64,000 nucleotides of DNA from Bradyrhizobiaceae bacterium Ga0074131 (GCA_001464035.1 LNEC01000022.1:302651-366650); one strand, 5' to 3'. Shown: positions 38,871 to 48,447, counted from the stretch's first letter. The notes: generated by a model from the sequence alone, not told the origin. Numbers and translations are program-made.

Positions 38871-40508
38871 ATGGACGCCATCAACCAGCCCTTGCTCGAT
38901 GTCCGCGACCTCTCGGTGGCGTTTCATCAGCCGAGCGGCACCACGGTCGCGGTCGACCACATCTCCTTCGAGATCAAGCGCGGCGAGTGCGTGGCGCTGG
39001 TCGGCGAATCCGGCTCCGGCAAATCCGTCAGCGCGCTGTCGATCCTGAAGCTGCTGCCGTATCCGGCCGCCTCGCATCCGTCGGGCAGCATCCGCTTCAA
39101 GGGCCGCGAACTGATCGACCTGCCGGAGCACGAGATCCGCGGCATCCGCGGCAACGACATCTCGATCATCTTCCAGGAGCCGATGACGTCGCTCAACCCG
39201 CTGCACACGATCGAGTCGCAGATCGGCGAGATATTGCAACTGCACAGCGGCATCGGCGGCGCCGAGGCGCGAGCCCGGACGCTCGAGCTGCTGACACAGG
39301 TCGGCATCCCCGATCCGGAAACCCGCCTCGCCAGCTATCCGCATCAACTGTCGGGCGGCCAGCGCCAGCGCGTCATGATCGCGATGGCGCTGGCCAACGA
39401 GCCGGATCTTTTGATCGCGGACGAGCCGACCACGGCGCTCGACGTCACCGTGCAGGCGCAAATTCTGGCGCTGCTCGCCGACATCCGGGCGCGGCTCGGC
39501 ATGAGCCTGCTATTCATTACCCACGATCTCGGCATCGTCCGCCGCATCGCCGACGTGGTCTGTGTCATGAAAAGCGGCGAGATCGTCGAACAGGGACCGG
39601 TGGAGCAGGTTTTTACCGCGCCGGCGCATCCCTACACCAAGGCCTTGCTGGCGGCGGAGCCGAAGCCGGACCCGGCGCCGCCGCGGCCCGGCAACCCGGT
39701 CGTGATCTCGGCCGAGGATTTGAAGGTCTGGTTTCCGATCAAGCGCGGCCTCTTGCGCTCCACCGTCGGCCACATCAAGGCGGTTGACGGCGTCAGCATC
39801 TCGGTGCGCAAGGGCGAGACGCTGGGCGTGGTCGGCGAATCCGGTTCCGGCAAGACCACGCTGGGCCTCGCGCTGCTGCGGTTGATTTCTTCCGACGGGC
39901 CGATCGTGTTTCTCGGCAGCAATATCCAGGGCCTGCGCTTCAAGGCGATGCGGCCGTTCCGCCGCGACATGCAGATCGTGTTCCAGGACCCGTTCGGCGC
40001 GCTGTCCCCACGCATGTCGGTCGGCGACATCGTCGCCGAAGGCCTCAGCGTGCACCAGGGCGCGCTCTCGGAAAGCGAGCGCGAGGCGCGCGTGATCAAG
40101 GCGCTGCGCGACGTCGGCATGGATCCGGCCACGCGCTTCCGCTATCCCCATGAATTCTCCGGTGGCCAGCGCCAGCGTATCTCGATCGCGCGCGCCGCGG
40201 TGCTGGAGCCGAATTTCGTGGTGCTGGACGAGCCGACCAGCGCGCTCGACATGCTGTTCCAGGCGCAGATGGTGGACCTGCTGCGCGAATTGCAGCGCAA
40301 GCGCGACCTCACCTACATGTTCATCTCGCACGACCTGCGCGTGGTCGCCTCGCTCGCCAGCCATCTGATCGTGATGCGCCACGGCAAGGTGGTCGAGGAG
40401 GGCCCGGCCTCCGAGCTGTTCGGGAATCCCAAGTCCGACTACACCCGCGCGCTGTTCGCCGCCGCGTTCCGGCTGGAAACGGCGCCGGGCGGGGCGGCGG
40501 CGACGTAG
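38871..40508 (+). CDS. yejF: Peptide ABC importer ATPase YejF (two ATPase domains)
   Basis: 545 residues. Two full ATPase domains lie in one chain: Walker A GESGSGKS near residue 44 with LSGGQRQR near 160, and GESGSGKTT near 323 with FSGGQRQR near 430. It powers YejBE. In Sinorhizobium and enteric bacteria Yej systems take up peptides including antimicrobial peptides and microcin C (established knowledge). The 3' end of this gene is duplicated 9.4 kb away (49749-49888). Confidence 0.95.
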   Translation: MDAINQPLLDVRDLSVAFHQPSGTTVAVDHISFEIKRGECVALVGESGSGKSVSALSILKLLPYPAASHPSGSIRFKGRELIDLPEHEIRGIRGNDISIIFQEPMTSLNPLHTIESQIGEILQLHSGIGGAEARARTLELLTQVGIPDPETRLASYPHQLSGGQRQRVMIAMALANEPDLLIADEPTTALDVTVQAQILALLADIRARLGMSLLFITHDLGIVRRIADVVCVMKSGEIVEQGPVEQVFTAPAHPYTKALLAAEPKPDPAPPRPGNPVVISAEDLKVWFPIKRGLLRSTVGHIKAVDGVSISVRKGETLGVVGESGSGKTTLGLALLRLISSDGPIVFLGSNIQGLRFKAMRPFRRDMQIVFQDPFGALSPRMSVGDIVAEGLSVHQGALSESEREARVIKALRDVGMDPATRFRYPHEFSGGQRQRISIARAAVLEPNFVVLDEPTSALDMLFQAQMVDLLRELQRKRDLTYMFISHDLRVVASLASHLIVMRHGKVVEEGPASELFGNPKSDYTRALFAAAFRLETAPGGAAAT

Positions 40509-40523
40509 CTCGACCTTTCTCGA

Positions 40524-41528
40524 TCAGGATTGCGGGGGCCGCAGAATGATCTTGGAGGAAGGTGTCGCACCCGCATCGATGGCCGCAAAGGCCTGCGCGC
40601 CCTCGGGAAGCGCGCGCTGCTCGAACCAGCGAAGATCTCCGAGCCGCCTGTCACCAAGAGCCTGCACGGTCTGCTCGAAATCCTGCGGCGTGTAGCAATA
40701 CGAGCCGCTGACCGTGACCTCCTGAAGGGTGATCTTGCGGACGTCCAGCCCGTCTTGCCCCGGCAACAGCCCGACATGAATGATGACGCCGCCTGGCCGA
40801 ACCATGGCGCAAGCGGCCGCGCGGGTCTGCGCCGCGCCGACAGCATCGATCGCCAGATCGATGCTGTTGTCTGGTGGTTGGCCACTGCTGCCCGGCAAGA
40901 AGGCGTCCAGTCCCTCCGTCCTTCGAAGCGTTTCGCGGCGCATGGCATTGGTTTCGCCGACGCGGATAGCCTGCGCTCCAAAAAGCCGCGCAACGATGGC
41001 TGCCGTTAGCCCGATGGCGCCGCCGCCCAGCACCACGACACGGCATGCGGCCAACGGCTGGTGCAGCAACCTCATGCCGAGCCTGACGGCGTGCCACGAC
41101 ACCGCGATCGGTTCTGCCAGGGCTGCATGCTCGATCGGCAATGAGTCTGGAATGGCGACGGCATTGCGCTCGGGAACACGGATCAATTCCGCGAACGCGC
41201 CAGGACGCGGTGGCATCGAGAGTATCTGGCGGGTGGGCGAGAGGTGCCAGCGGCCCTCGATGGCGTAAGGACAGGCGGGGTCCGCCATGAGCGGATTGAT
41301 GGTTACCCGCTCGCCCGCCCGGTGGCCTGTCACGATATGGCCAGCCGCCTCATGGCCGAGGATCAGCGGGGGTGGACGACGTGCATCATGGCCGTGATAG
41401 GCGTGCATGTCAGAGCCGCAGATGCCCACGGCCTCGACCCTGACCAACACCTCTCCCGGCGCGGCGACCGGTTCGGGCTCATCGCGGTAGACCAAGGTGT
41501 TTGGCCCTGTGTAGACCAGCGCCTTCAT
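40524..41528 (-). CDS. Zinc-type (MDR) alcohol/polyol dehydrogenase
   Basis: 334 residues. The catalytic-zinc motif GICGSDMHAYHG...ILGHEAAGHI (Cys near 37, His and Glu near 58) and the NAD(P) fold VVVLGGGAIGLTAA near residue 163 are intact. The lobe that normally carries four Cys for a structural zinc reads NPLMADPACPYAIEGRWHLSP, with a single Cys, so that site seems lost. It is the last gene of the LacI-controlled operon. It should oxidise a secondary alcohol of a polyol-like substrate; which one is unknown. Confidence 0.85.
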   Translation of the reverse strand: MKALVYTGPNTLVYRDEPEPVAAPGEVLVRVEAVGICGSDMHAYHGHDARRPPPLILGHEAAGHIVTGHRAGERVTINPLMADPACPYAIEGRWHLSPTRQILSMPPRPGAFAELIRVPERNAVAIPDSLPIEHAALAEPIAVSWHAVRLGMRLLHQPLAACRVVVLGGGAIGLTAAIVARLFGAQAIRVGETNAMRRETLRRTEGLDAFLPGSSGQPPDNSIDLAIDAVGAAQTRAAACAMVRPGGVIIHVGLLPGQDGLDVRKITLQEVTVSGSYCYTPQDFEQTVQALGDRRLGDLRWFEQRALPEGAQAFAAIDAGATPSSKIILRPPQS

Positions 41529-41540
41529 GGCGGGCTCTCC

Positions 41541-42317
41541 TCATTTGGCGGTGAAGCCACCATCGACGGCCAGCGTCTGCCCCGTGATGTAGGCTGACCC
41601 AGCCGATGCCAGAAACACGGTGGCGCCGGTCAGGTCATCGAGTTCGCCGTTGCGGCCAATGGCGGTCTGTGCGGCGTTCTTTGCCGCGCGCGCAGGATCG
41701 CCGAAAACCGGCGCGCTCAGCGGGGTCGGGAAGAAGCCCGGCGCGATCGCGTTGCAGGTGATGCCGTGAGCGGACCATTGCTCGGCGATGGCGCGGGTGA
41801 GCTGCACAATTCCGCCCTTCGCAGCGCCGTAGGGCGCCGAATCGGGAAAGGCCCGATAACTCTGCAGGGAGGCAATGTTGATAATGCGGCCGAACTTGCG
41901 CCCGGCCATGTCCGGCGCAAGTTTCTGCGTGAGCAGAAACGGCGCGCGAAGGTGAAGCGCCATGTGGAGGTCGAAAGCCTCGGCCGTCACCTGCTGAAAA
42001 GGCTGCCGCAGGTTTACGCCTGCAGCGTTGACGAGAATGTCGGCGGAGAGAGATGAGTTCGAGAGGAAGTCTGCGACGACGGTTGCACAATCGGTCGTTG
42101 CCAGATCAACCAGAACGCCTTGCGCCGAAATGCCCTCGCGCGACAGGTTCTCGACCGCATCAGCGGTTTCTTCCCGCCGCCGCGCGGCCAGAACCAATTG
42201 TGCGCCCGCCAGCCCCAGCGCGCGCGCCATGGCAAGGCCGATGCCGCTGTTGCCGCCGGTGACCAGCGCTGTCTTTCCCGTCAGGTCGAACAGGGGGGAA
42301 AGGCGAAAGCTCATCAT
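41541..42317 (-). CDS. Short-chain dehydrogenase/reductase (gluconate 5-dehydrogenase-like)
   Basis: 258 residues, starting at an ATG that overlaps the upstream stop (ATGATGA region 42312-42317); a second ATG follows at once. SDR motifs: TGGNSGIGLAMARALG near residue 19, NAAG near 95, catalytic Ser in NIASLQSY and YGAAK with the Tyr/Lys pair near 163, and the C-terminal AYITGQTLAVDGGFT. It catalyses NAD(P)-dependent alcohol/ketone interconversion. Overlap with the HisD-like gene indicates coupled translation. Confidence 0.9.
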   Translation of the reverse strand: MMSFRLSPLFDLTGKTALVTGGNSGIGLAMARALGLAGAQLVLAARRREETADAVENLSREGISAQGVLVDLATTDCATVVADFLSNSSLSADILVNAAGVNLRQPFQQVTAEAFDLHMALHLRAPFLLTQKLAPDMAGRKFGRIINIASLQSYRAFPDSAPYGAAKGGIVQLTRAIAEQWSAHGITCNAIAPGFFPTPLSAPVFGDPARAAKNAAQTAIGRNGELDDLTGATVFLASAGSAYITGQTLAVDGGFTAK

Positions 42318-43627
42318 GCCTCCACTGGCTGACCAAGATCGACATTGGTGCCGGGCGCATATTTCGCCATGCGTACATCGGAGGTGCGGGCGTGCGCCTC
42401 CATGCCTTCGAGCCGCGAGATACGGGCCGAGACCGGCGCAATCACCTTGCAGGCCTCGCGATCCATGCGCTGCCAAGTCAGGGGTTTGAGGAACTTGTGC
42501 ACCGATAGCCCCGCGGAGTAACGCGCCGCGAACTTGGTGGGCAGGATATGGTTGGGGCCCGAAACCTTGTCGCCAAAGGCGACGTTCGTCTCTTCGCCAA
42601 GGAAGAGCGAGCCGTAATTGGTCAGGTTCCGATGCCACCAGTCGAGATCGGCGCAGTGCACCTCGAGGTGCTCGCAGGCGTATTGATCGGAGATGCGGAC
42701 CATGTCCTCGCGGCTGTCGCAGAGCACCACCTCGCCATAGTCGCGCCAGGCCGCGCCGGCCGCGTCGCGCGCGGTGGGCGGCAGGGTGGCGATCAGCTGC
42801 GGCATCAGCGCGGAAACGTCGTTGGCGATGCGGCGCGAATTGGTGATCAGCCAGGCCGGGCTTTCGTGGCCATGCTCGGCCTGTCCGACCAGATCGGTGG
42901 CCACGATCAACGGATCAGCGCTGTCATCGGCGATCACCGCGACCTCGGACGGGCCGGCAAAGACGTCGATGCCGACCTTGCCGAACAGCATGCGTTTGGC
43001 TTCCGCCACGAACTTGTTGCCAGGGCCGACGATGATGTCGGCGGGCTTGCCGGTGAACAGGCCGAAGGTCATGGCCGCGATGGCCTGCACTCCGCCAAGA
43101 CACATGACGATGTCCGCGCCTGCCACGGTCATCGCGTACAGCACATGGGGGTGGATGCCCTGGCCCTTGAAGGGCGCGGAGCAGGCAACCACCGTCTTGA
43201 CGCCGGCCGCCTTCGCGGTCGCAATCGACATGTAGGCAGAGGCGATATGGGCGTAGCGCCCGGTCGGCACATAGCAACCGGCGGTGTTCAGCGGAACAAG
43301 CTTCTGGCCCAGATGAAGACCGGGGGACATTTCGAGCGAGAAGTCCGTGACCGAGGCGCGCTGAGCTTCCGCAAAGCGGCGCACCTGTCCGGTTGCGAAA
43401 GTGATGTCATCTTTCACCGATTGCGGAATGTCGCTGATGCGATCTGCGATCGCGGCCCTGTCGAGGACGATCTCGCCGCCCCATCCGTCCAGGCTCAGGG
43501 CATAGTCGCAGACCGCCTTTTCGCCGCCGGCCTCGATGTTGGCCAGCATTTCCGTCACGACGCCGCGCGCGGCATCTGTCTCGGTTTCGGAGGTCCTGGT
43601 GGCGCGCTTGAGATAGGTGATGGCCAT
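42314..43627 (-). CDS. Histidinol-dehydrogenase-family oxidoreductase (HpsN-like)
   Basis: 437 residues from the ATG at 43627. All HisD metal and catalytic positions are visible: QAEHGHES (Gln and His zinc ligands), CEHLEV (catalytic Glu-His), FGDKVSGPNH (Asp ligand) and EGMEAHARTSDVRM (last His ligand). No histidine biosynthesis gene is nearby. Catabolic members of this family include sulfopropanediol 3-dehydrogenase HpsN, which oxidises a primary alcohol to a carboxylate in two NAD-linked steps. I infer a comparable role on the substrate of this operon. Confidence 0.85.
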   Translation of the reverse strand: MAITYLKRATRTSETETDAARGVVTEMLANIEAGGEKAVCDYALSLDGWGGEIVLDRAAIADRISDIPQSVKDDITFATGQVRRFAEAQRASVTDFSLEMSPGLHLGQKLVPLNTAGCYVPTGRYAHIASAYMSIATAKAAGVKTVVACSAPFKGQGIHPHVLYAMTVAGADIVMCLGGVQAIAAMTFGLFTGKPADIIVGPGNKFVAEAKRMLFGKVGIDVFAGPSEVAVIADDSADPLIVATDLVGQAEHGHESPAWLITNSRRIANDVSALMPQLIATLPPTARDAAGAAWRDYGEVVLCDSREDMVRISDQYACEHLEVHCADLDWWHRNLTNYGSLFLGEETNVAFGDKVSGPNHILPTKFAARYSAGLSVHKFLKPLTWQRMDREACKVIAPVSARISRLEGMEAHARTSDVRMAKYAPGTNVDLGQPVEA

Positions 43628-43704
43628 GGTGCATGTCCGTCTTGATCGCAAAGGGAAGGAACGCAGGTGGCCGGCCCTGCGGCCAGCCACCCGCGCGTGC
43701 CGGG

Positions 43705-44754
43705 TTACTTCTTGTCGAATTCCGTCGCGAAGGCGCGCAGCTTGGCGTCAGCCGCAACCCGCTTCAGGAAATCGTCCGTGAGATAGCTCTTTGCCTCGGG
43801 GTTGGCCGGGATCGTGCCAACGTCGGTGATGAACTTGCCGATCTCGGAGAACCAGCCATCGACCGTGGACGTGCCGGTGCCGCGTGCCATCAACTTCAAC
43901 TGCTCGTCGAGGCCGAAGGTCGGCCGCAGTGCGAATTCCTGGTCCATGGCGCGCGCGGAGACCTCGAGGCCACCCTGCTTGTAGAAATCCAGCGCCAGTG
44001 TCCGGGCTTCCGCCGGGTTGGCCTTGGCCCATGACCAGCCACGCAGGAAGACGGCAAGGAACTTGGCCACGTCATCCGGCCGCTCCTTGGCAAACTCGCC
44101 ACGCACGATGAGTGCGCCCGGAACGATGGCCTGCGCATCGGCGCCCGAACACAGGTACTTGGCGCTGGCCCGCTCTTCGAGCGTGTAGGTGTTGGGTGCC
44201 CAGACGCCGGCGATGTCACCATTGTTGGAGGTCAGCGCGGTGATGATCTGCGCCTGGCCGAGATTGACGAACTGCATGTCATTGGCGGCAAGGCCCATCT
44301 TCACCAGGCACTTGCGCGACGCGTAGTCGACGGTCGAGTTGGTGGTCAGCAGCAGGCGCTGGCCCTTCAGCGATTGTGGGTTGGCCTTGATGGCATCGAA
44401 CTTGTCGCCGCGCACCATCATGGCGTTGGTCTTGGACTCATCATTGGTGATGCCGATGGTCAGGATGTTGAACCGCACCGCGCCGAGCACCGCCGGCACG
44501 GAACCGGTGCCGCCGACATCCCATGACTTCGCGGCGGAGGCCGCGATCTGCGGCGCGCCTGCCGGGAAGGTCGTGAAGTTGGGGGTCAGGCCCACATCCT
44601 TCCACCATCCCTTGACGTTGGCATAGTGAAACGGCAGCGCCCAGTAGAGCGAGGGCTGGTAGCTGACGCCGATGGCGGTCTGCGCCCCGGAGGGTGCTGG
44701 CGCGGCGAGGCCAAGAGCGGCGGCGAGGGCTAGTCCTGCGAGATGGCGTTTCAT
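43705..44754 (-). CDS. NitT/TauT-type ABC importer, substrate-binding protein
   Basis: 349 residues with a cleavable Sec signal (MKRHLAGLALAAALGLAAPAPSGAQ). The mature domain is of the SsuA/TauA/NitT type: YQPSLYWALPFHYANVKGWWKDVGL, FPAGAPQIAASAAKSWDVGGTGSVPAVLG, and DIAGVWAPNTYTLEE. Family ligands include sulfonates, taurine, nitrate and pyrimidine precursors. It lies between the aminotransferase and dehydrogenase genes, so its ligand is presumably the substrate of the pathway. Confidence 0.87.
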   Translation of the reverse strand: MKRHLAGLALAAALGLAAPAPSGAQTAIGVSYQPSLYWALPFHYANVKGWWKDVGLTPNFTTFPAGAPQIAASAAKSWDVGGTGSVPAVLGAVRFNILTIGITNDESKTNAMMVRGDKFDAIKANPQSLKGQRLLLTTNSTVDYASRKCLVKMGLAANDMQFVNLGQAQIITALTSNNGDIAGVWAPNTYTLEERASAKYLCSGADAQAIVPGALIVRGEFAKERPDDVAKFLAVFLRGWSWAKANPAEARTLALDFYKQGGLEVSARAMDQEFALRPTFGLDEQLKLMARGTGTSTVDGWFSEIGKFITDVGTIPANPEAKSYLTDDFLKRVAADAKLRAFATEFDKK

Positions 44755-44785
44755 GTCGTTCTCCCTGGTTCATGTTTGAAGGGCG

Positions 44786-46057
44786 TCAGCTTGCCAGGCT
44801 TTGGCGCGCATCGGCCGCTCCGGTTTCACCTGTCCCCGTTCTGGCGGAGATCACGGATTGGATCGCCTCGCGCACGATCTCGGCTGCGAGGTCACATTCG
44901 CCATCGGTCATCGAGACGGGCGTGCGGATGTCGCACAGGCCGGCCAGCACCGCATGGGTTTCGGCAAGCTCTCCCTGCTCGCCGGCATAGGCCCAGTGGC
45001 GCGGCGCGCTGGTGAAGCCGGTCTGGGCATCCGCGCCAAACCACTTGATCGGCAGGCCGCGCGCCCTGGTGCGGGCGAGGAAGGCCGCGATCTCGGCCGT
45101 GTCGAAGCCAACAAGCGAAAACTGCACCGAGGTGGCGGAATAGCGCTCGTCATCGCGCCGAAACGGCAAGCGCACCGCCTGCGAGCGCGCCAGGCCCGCC
45201 GCGATACGGTCGTGAATGGCATTCCAGCGCGCTGCCCGGCGCGGCAGCTCATGCAGTTGCGGGCGCAGCAAGGCCGCCGCCAGCGCCGTCATGCGCATGC
45301 TGAAATTCGGTGTCGTGCCGGCATGGCGGGCCAGCACATCGGCGCCCGGACTGCTCAGATGCTGGTCATGCAGCATGTAGCTGCCCGAATGGAGAATGGC
45401 TCGGGCAGCCATGTCCGGATCGTCGAGAACCAGGAAGCCGCCTTCGCCTGCATTGAGGTGTTTGTAAGTCTGTGCGCTGAACCCCGCCGCTTCTCCAAAG
45501 GTGCCAATCGTCTTGCCGCGCCAGCTGGCGCACAGCGAATGGGCACAATCCTCAATGAGCCTGAGGCCGAGTTCGCTGCAAATAGCGACAACAGCGTCCA
45601 TGTCGGCGACGTGGCCGCGCATGTGCGACAGCATCAGTACCCGCGTGCCCGTTGCCTTGGCCTTGGCCTTGAGGTCATCGAGGTCGATCACATAGTCCGG
45701 CCCGATCTCGACGATGACCGGACGCGCGCCGGCATGGACGATCGCGCCGGGCACCGGGGCCAGCGTGAAACCGTTGACCAGCACCGGATCACCAGGTCGC
45801 ACATCCAGCAAGGTGAGGGCGAGAAACAGCGCTCCGCCGCCAGAATTGACGGCCACGCAGTAGCGCCGGCCCACGAAACCGGCAAATTCCTGCTCCAGCA
45901 TCGAGACATCGAGCTGGTCAGCACCCATCTCGCCATAGCGGAACAGGCGGCCCGACCGCATCAGCTCGTTGGCGCGTGCAATTCCCGCTTCCGGAATCGG
46001 TTCCGGCTCGGTCAGATCGCGCGTCAGGCGCGGCAGCGAGGCGATGTCAGACGACAT
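44786..46057 (-). CDS. DegT/DnrJ/EryC1/StrS-type PLP aminotransferase
   Basis: 423 residues from the ATG at 46057, which overlaps the ATPase gene by 11 bases. The fold-type I features are VNSGGGALFLALTLLDVRPGDPVLVNGFT, the PLP ring-binding IEDCAHSLCASWRGKTIG, and the Schiff-base Lys in SAQTYKHLNAGEGG near residue 190. Family members usually install amino groups on nucleotide sugars or act on amino-cyclitols. Its place inside an ABC-importer and dehydrogenase operon is unusual and suggests that the imported compound is aminated or is itself an amine. Confidence 0.85.
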   Translation of the reverse strand: MSSDIASLPRLTRDLTEPEPIPEAGIARANELMRSGRLFRYGEMGADQLDVSMLEQEFAGFVGRRYCVAVNSGGGALFLALTLLDVRPGDPVLVNGFTLAPVPGAIVHAGARPVIVEIGPDYVIDLDDLKAKAKATGTRVLMLSHMRGHVADMDAVVAICSELGLRLIEDCAHSLCASWRGKTIGTFGEAAGFSAQTYKHLNAGEGGFLVLDDPDMAARAILHSGSYMLHDQHLSSPGADVLARHAGTTPNFSMRMTALAAALLRPQLHELPRRAARWNAIHDRIAAGLARSQAVRLPFRRDDERYSATSVQFSLVGFDTAEIAAFLARTRARGLPIKWFGADAQTGFTSAPRHWAYAGEQGELAETHAVLAGLCDIRTPVSMTDGECDLAAEIVREAIQSVISARTGTGETGAADARQSLAS

Positions 46058-46844
46058 TGGCGACTTTCTCCTCACGCAACGATTTCCAGATCTGGGTGCG
46101 CAGATGGACGAACGATTCGAGGTCCATCACATCCTCAATGCGGGCGTGCTTGTCCCAGTTCTCGGCCTGGCGGATCTTGCGGATGTCGAGCACTTCCTTG
46201 ATGCGGCAAGGACGCCGCGTCATGACGGCAACCCGGTCGGCCAGATAGACCGCCTCTTCCACAGCGTGGGTGATGAACAGCACCGTGCGCGGGTTGACGC
46301 GCGCGAGCCGCACCAGCTCTTCCTGCATGACCACGCGCGTTTGGGCATCGAGCGCGCCGAACGGTTCGTCCATCAACAGGACCTCGGGGTCGAGCACATA
46401 GGCGCGGGCAATGGCGACGCGCTGCTGCATGCCGCCGGAGAGCTGGTGGGGAAAGGCCTCCGCATGGCCTTCGAGGTTCATCAGCTTCAGCGCCCCCGCC
46501 ACGAGATCGGCGCGCTCCCCGGTTGGCAGCTTCTTGTTGCGCAGCCCAAGTTCGATGTTCTGCCGAACGGTCTTCCACGGAAACAGCGCGAACTGCTGGA
46601 ACACCACCGCACGGTCGGGCCCCGGCGCCGTGACCGGCCTGCCGCTGACACTGACGAGGCCGGCGCTGGGGGCTTCGAAGCCCGCCGCCATCCGCAGGCA
46701 GGTGGTCTTGCCGCAGCCGGAAGGGCCCACGATCGCGACAAACTCCCGCTCGCCGATTTCGAGATTGATGTTGTCGAGCACCTTCACGCCCCCGGTGTTG
46801 GGGCCAAACACCTTGTCGACCTTGTCGAAGCGAATCGATCCCAT
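46047..46844 (-). CDS. NitT/TauT-type ABC importer, ATPase
   Basis: 265 residues from the ATG at 46844. Walker A is GPSGCGKTT near residue 40, the signature LSGGMQQR near 137, Walker B LLMDEPFGALD near 157 and the switch His in FITHAVEEAVYL. These spacings match SsuB/TauB/NrtD-type ATPases. It lies 11 bases downstream of one permease gene and overlaps the aminotransferase gene. Confidence 0.93.
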   Translation of the reverse strand: MGSIRFDKVDKVFGPNTGGVKVLDNINLEIGEREFVAIVGPSGCGKTTCLRMAAGFEAPSAGLVSVSGRPVTAPGPDRAVVFQQFALFPWKTVRQNIELGLRNKKLPTGERADLVAGALKLMNLEGHAEAFPHQLSGGMQQRVAIARAYVLDPEVLLMDEPFGALDAQTRVVMQEELVRLARVNPRTVLFITHAVEEAVYLADRVAVMTRRPCRIKEVLDIRKIRQAENWDKHARIEDVMDLESFVHLRTQIWKSLREEKVANVV

Positions 46845-46855
46845 GGTCTCGTCCC

Positions 46856-47644
46856 TTACGCTTCCAGGCCGCGACGGCGGCGCAGCCAGCCTTCGCCTTG
46901 TCTCAGCAACACATCGATCAACATCCCGACGGCGCCGATCGCCAGCATTCCCGCGATCACAGTGGGTGTCGCCACATTGGCTTGCGCCTGCACCATCATG
47001 AAACCGACGCCGGCGGCAGCCACGATCAGTTCCGCGCCAACCAGCGACTGCCAGCCGAGGCCGGCGGACACGCGCAGGCCCGCGACGATCGATGGGGTTG
47101 CATCGGGGAGCAGGATCTCGAGGATCATGCGGGCGTTGCCGGTGCCAAGCATCCGCGCGGCCTCGATCAGGCGCGGCTCGACAAAGCGTGCGCCGCGATA
47201 GGCGTTGATCAGGCAAGGCGGGAAGGCGCCTGCGAAGATGATCATCACCGGCCCGCCGATGCCGGTGCCGAACCAGAGTGCCGCAAACGGCACCCATGCG
47301 ATGGGCGCGATGAAGCGAAGCCCGTCGAAAATCGGCGTGATGATATTATCCAGCAGCCGGAACCAGCCCATCAGCAGGCCAAGCGGCACGCCGATGGCCG
47401 CTGCCAGCAGCACGCCCAGAGCATAGCGCTGGAAGCTCGAAGCCAGATGCTGTGGCAGCGTCGCGCCGGCGAACGGGTCGGTCATCAGCCGGATGATGCG
47501 GTTCAAGACTTCGAGCGGTGTCGGCAGAAACTGGCTGGGTACGATCCCGGACGTCGACAGGAACGTCCAGAGGCCCAGGAACAGCATGAGGCCCAGGGCG
47601 CCCCAGGCAAGTCGCTCGCGAAGGCTGAGTGCTTTCTCTCCCAC
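46856..47644 (-). CDS. NitT/TauT-type ABC importer, permease 2
   Basis: 262 residues with about six helices. The binding-protein-dependent transport motif is EAARMLGTGNARMILEILLPDATPSIVAGLR near residue 165. The N-terminus (LSLRERLAWGALGLMLFLGLW) is typical of SsuC/TauC. It begins three bases after the stop of a paralogous permease gene, so the importer likely uses a heterodimeric channel. Confidence 0.9.
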   Translation of the reverse strand: MGEKALSLRERLAWGALGLMLFLGLWTFLSTSGIVPSQFLPTPLEVLNRIIRLMTDPFAGATLPQHLASSFQRYALGVLLAAAIGVPLGLLMGWFRLLDNIITPIFDGLRFIAPIAWVPFAALWFGTGIGGPVMIIFAGAFPPCLINAYRGARFVEPRLIEAARMLGTGNARMILEILLPDATPSIVAGLRVSAGLGWQSLVGAELIVAAAGVGFMMVQAQANVATPTVIAGMLAIGAVGMLIDVLLRQGEGWLRRRRGLEA

Positions 47645-47647
47645 CGC

Positions 47648-48424
47648 CTAGTCCCTCGCTGCCACGTTCCAGGCCAGCGCGCGCTTCTCGGCAAGGCCGA
47701 GCAACCACGTCGTTGCCCAGCCCAGAAGGCCAACCACGACCATGCCGACCAGGATCATGCCGGGGTAGAGATCCTGCTGCGCCATGTTGAGGATGAAGCC
47801 GATGCCAACGAGCGCGCCTACTAGCTCGGCTGCAACCAGTGTGGTCCATGCCGCTTGCAGCGAGAGCCTGAGCCCCGTGAAGATCATGGGTGAGGCTGCC
47901 GGCGCGATCACTTCAGTGACCAGCCGGCCGTGTGGTGTGCCCAGCATGCGGGCCGCCTCGATCAGCGGCCGGTCGATGTTGCGAACACCAGCAAAGGAGT
48001 TGATCACCGAAGGCACGAAGGCCGAGAACCAGATCACCATGATCTTGGCGGCGTCCCCCAGTCCGAGCCACAGGATAGCCAACGGGATCCATGCAAGTGG
48101 CGGGATCGGGCGAATGATCAGAAAGACCGGATTGATCGCGGCTTCCGCCTTGCGGCTCCATCCCATCCAAAGGCCCAGCGGCACGCCGGTGATGATGGCC
48201 ACGGCAAAGCCCATGGCGACGAGCTTGAGACTATGCAGCGCATGGGTGAGAAGCTGGCCGCCGGCATAGCCGCGCACCGAAACCTGCCACAGTGAGGCCC
48301 AGAACTCCGCTGGCGAGGGAAAGCGCGCGGCCGAGACCCAGCCCGTGGCCGTGGTCAGCACGAACCACAGCACCAGTAGCGCCGCGATCGTGCCCAGCCC
48401 AATCCAGCCACGCCGTCCGAGCAT
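47648..48424 (-). CDS. NitT/TauT-type ABC importer, permease 1
   Basis: 258 residues. The start at 48424 (MLGRRGW) is chosen because gaggga lies about ten bases upstream; an earlier in-frame ATG would read through the operator at 48448-48467. The motif EAARMLGTPHGRLVTEVIAPAASPMIFTGLR near residue 160 contacts the ATPase. It is the first gene of the operon and so sits directly behind the LacI-type operator. Confidence 0.9.
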   Translation of the reverse strand: MLGRRGWIGLGTIAALLVLWFVLTTATGWVSAARFPSPAEFWASLWQVSVRGYAGGQLLTHALHSLKLVAMGFAVAIITGVPLGLWMGWSRKAEAAINPVFLIIRPIPPLAWIPLAILWLGLGDAAKIMVIWFSAFVPSVINSFAGVRNIDRPLIEAARMLGTPHGRLVTEVIAPAASPMIFTGLRLSLQAAWTTLVAAELVGALVGIGFILNMAQQDLYPGMILVGMVVVGLLGWATTWLLGLAEKRALAWNVAARD

Positions 48425-48447
48425 CAGGTTTCTTCCCTCACCTGTTG

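Noticed and set aside
42314..43627. Histidinol dehydrogenase of histidine biosynthesis
   Set aside because: No other his gene is near, and the gene is embedded in an importer/dehydrogenase operon. A catabolic family member is more likely.
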